A stretch of DNA of 64,000 nt from Rhizobium sophoriradicis (lineage in GTDB: Bacteria; Pseudomonadota; Alphaproteobacteria; Rhizobiales; Rhizobiaceae), in NCBI RefSeq assembly GCF_003939025.1, contig NZ_RQIH01000005.1, positions 310,001 to 374,000 on the forward strand, in the 5' to 3' direction. The position numbers and the translations under genes are program-made. This document shows, piece after piece, positions 63,385-64,000 of the stretch (within the stretch, counting starts at the first letter, position 1; every line of letters begins with the position of its first letter). The notes below the pieces were generated by a model, which saw only the letters and a program-made list of their open reading frames with translations, was not told where the DNA came from and searched no databases.

Positions 63385-64000
63385 TCAGAGAAACCGCTCT
63401 TTCCAGAGCCTCAGCTTTTCCAGCGACACGCCGATGCCGCCGCAGACTTCGATTAGTGGATTGTCGAAGCGCGCCAGCAGCCCGGCATGGACATCGGCAA
63501 CGGCAAGGGCGGCACCGCAGGCCGGCTCGACCAGGATGCGCCGCGCATCGGCAAATTTCAGGCAGGCGGCAACGGCATCGGCATCGCTGACGAGAACGCT
63601 TTCGATCGGATGCTGTTTCGGCAGGTCGAAGACATGCTGGGCGACCTGCCGCGCGCCGAGCGATGTGGCGATCGAGGTGATGGCAGGCAGGATAATGCGC
63701 TCATTTGCCTTGAGGCTTTCATGCAGCGAAGCCGCCCCTTCGGTTTCCACGGCAATCACAGGCACGTCGGGAAGCCCGTTTCGCTTCAGCCCTCCACAAT
63801 GCCGGCAAGCAGCCCGCCGCCGCCGACGCTGGTGACGACGCAGTCAAATTTTGCGCCCTTCGCCACCACTTCGTCGACCAGCGTCGCATGGCCATCCCAC
63901 AAAAGCGGATGGTCGAAAGGATGCACATAACTCGCCTTGCGGCTCCGGGCGCGTTCGACCGCGTGGGCATTGGCCTCGTCGAAAACGGCTCCGTGCACGA
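63385..64000 (-). pseudogene. Serine/threonine dehydratase-like PLP enzyme, frameshifted and partial
   Basis: The minus strand encodes a fold type II PLP enzyme of the serine/threonine dehydratase type. The part entering from the window edge reads HGAVFDEANAHAVERA... to TSVGGGGLLAGIVEG, which holds the phosphate-binding tetraglycine loop, then meets TGA at about 63786-63788. The expected continuation LKRNGLPDVPVIAVETEG lies one frame over and runs to the stop at 63385. Inserting one base near 63790 would restore a single reading frame. It is therefore a frameshift or a sequencing error. The N-terminal part with the PLP lysine lies outside the window. Confidence 0.75.

Overview
This 64 kb window looks like a chromosomal segment of a fast-growing Rhizobium (R. 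etli / R. leguminosarum type). The DNA is GC-rich and densely coding. The pointers are a SAM-II riboswitch before metA, a RIME-like intergenic element and other palindromic repeats, an iron-responsive TGA-N9-TCA box, an alphaproteobacterial GTTC-N7-GTTC SOS box, and gene orders common in Rhizobiales (rplU-rpmA...obgE-proB-proA-nadD; rsfS-rlmH-envC-ctpA-rppH). A 14-bp GTTCCACGTGGAAC palindrome after rlmH looks like a parS site and suggests the window is near the replication origin.

Layout. 1-327: N-terminus of an SbmA/BacA-like ABC transporter. 455-2669: riboswitch-controlled metA (with Glu111, predicting acetyl-CoA use), then galM. 2775-6502: amino-sugar operon (GntR regulator, SIS-type GlcN6P deaminase, nagA, second SIS protein). 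6562-9390: efp divergent from its modification enzymes epmA and epmB. 9653-20086: a one-direction cluster of carrier protein, acyl-CoA-dehydrogenase-like protein, SerRS-like amino acid:carrier-protein ligase, DUF1839 protein, GH2 glycosidase, glycosyltransferase, and an 1103-residue flippase fused to two alpha/beta-hydrolase domains; a convergent glycosyltransferase follows. I consider this the most novel system here: a possible pathway loading an amino acid on a carrier protein and putting it on an exported glycan. 21432-27112: lysine catabolism by the pipecolate/2-oxoadipate route (LysR, Lrp-like protein, hglS, amaA, amaB). 27223-31089: an iron-regulated Fbp-type ferric ABC transporter. 31092-35450: a glucoamylase-family protein, an MlrC-like peptidase, and a decayed stretch with a truncated MFS gene near tRNA-Ser(CGA).

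35735-43256: housekeeping block with tRNA-Ser, L21, L27, two GNAT acetyltransferases, an EEP-family phosphatase, obgE, proB, proA and nadD. 43283-47007: a minus-strand small RNA with three C-rich hairpin loops (cuckoo / alpha-r14 type), then modABC with a RIME element between modA and modB, palindromic repeats at the end of modC, and a short ModE-like regulator. 47216-52986: rsfS, rlmH, putative parS, envC, ctpA, a divergent polysaccharide deacetylase and rppH.

53056-59905: overlapping bfd-bfr iron-storage genes and the SOS mutagenesis cassette imuA-imuB-dnaE2 with a LexA-type box. 60032-64000: small metallopeptidase, DUF1737 protein, CitE-like lyase, a small membrane protein, a VOC protein, leuD, and a serine/threonine-dehydratase-like gene that shows a one-base frameshift and runs off the window.
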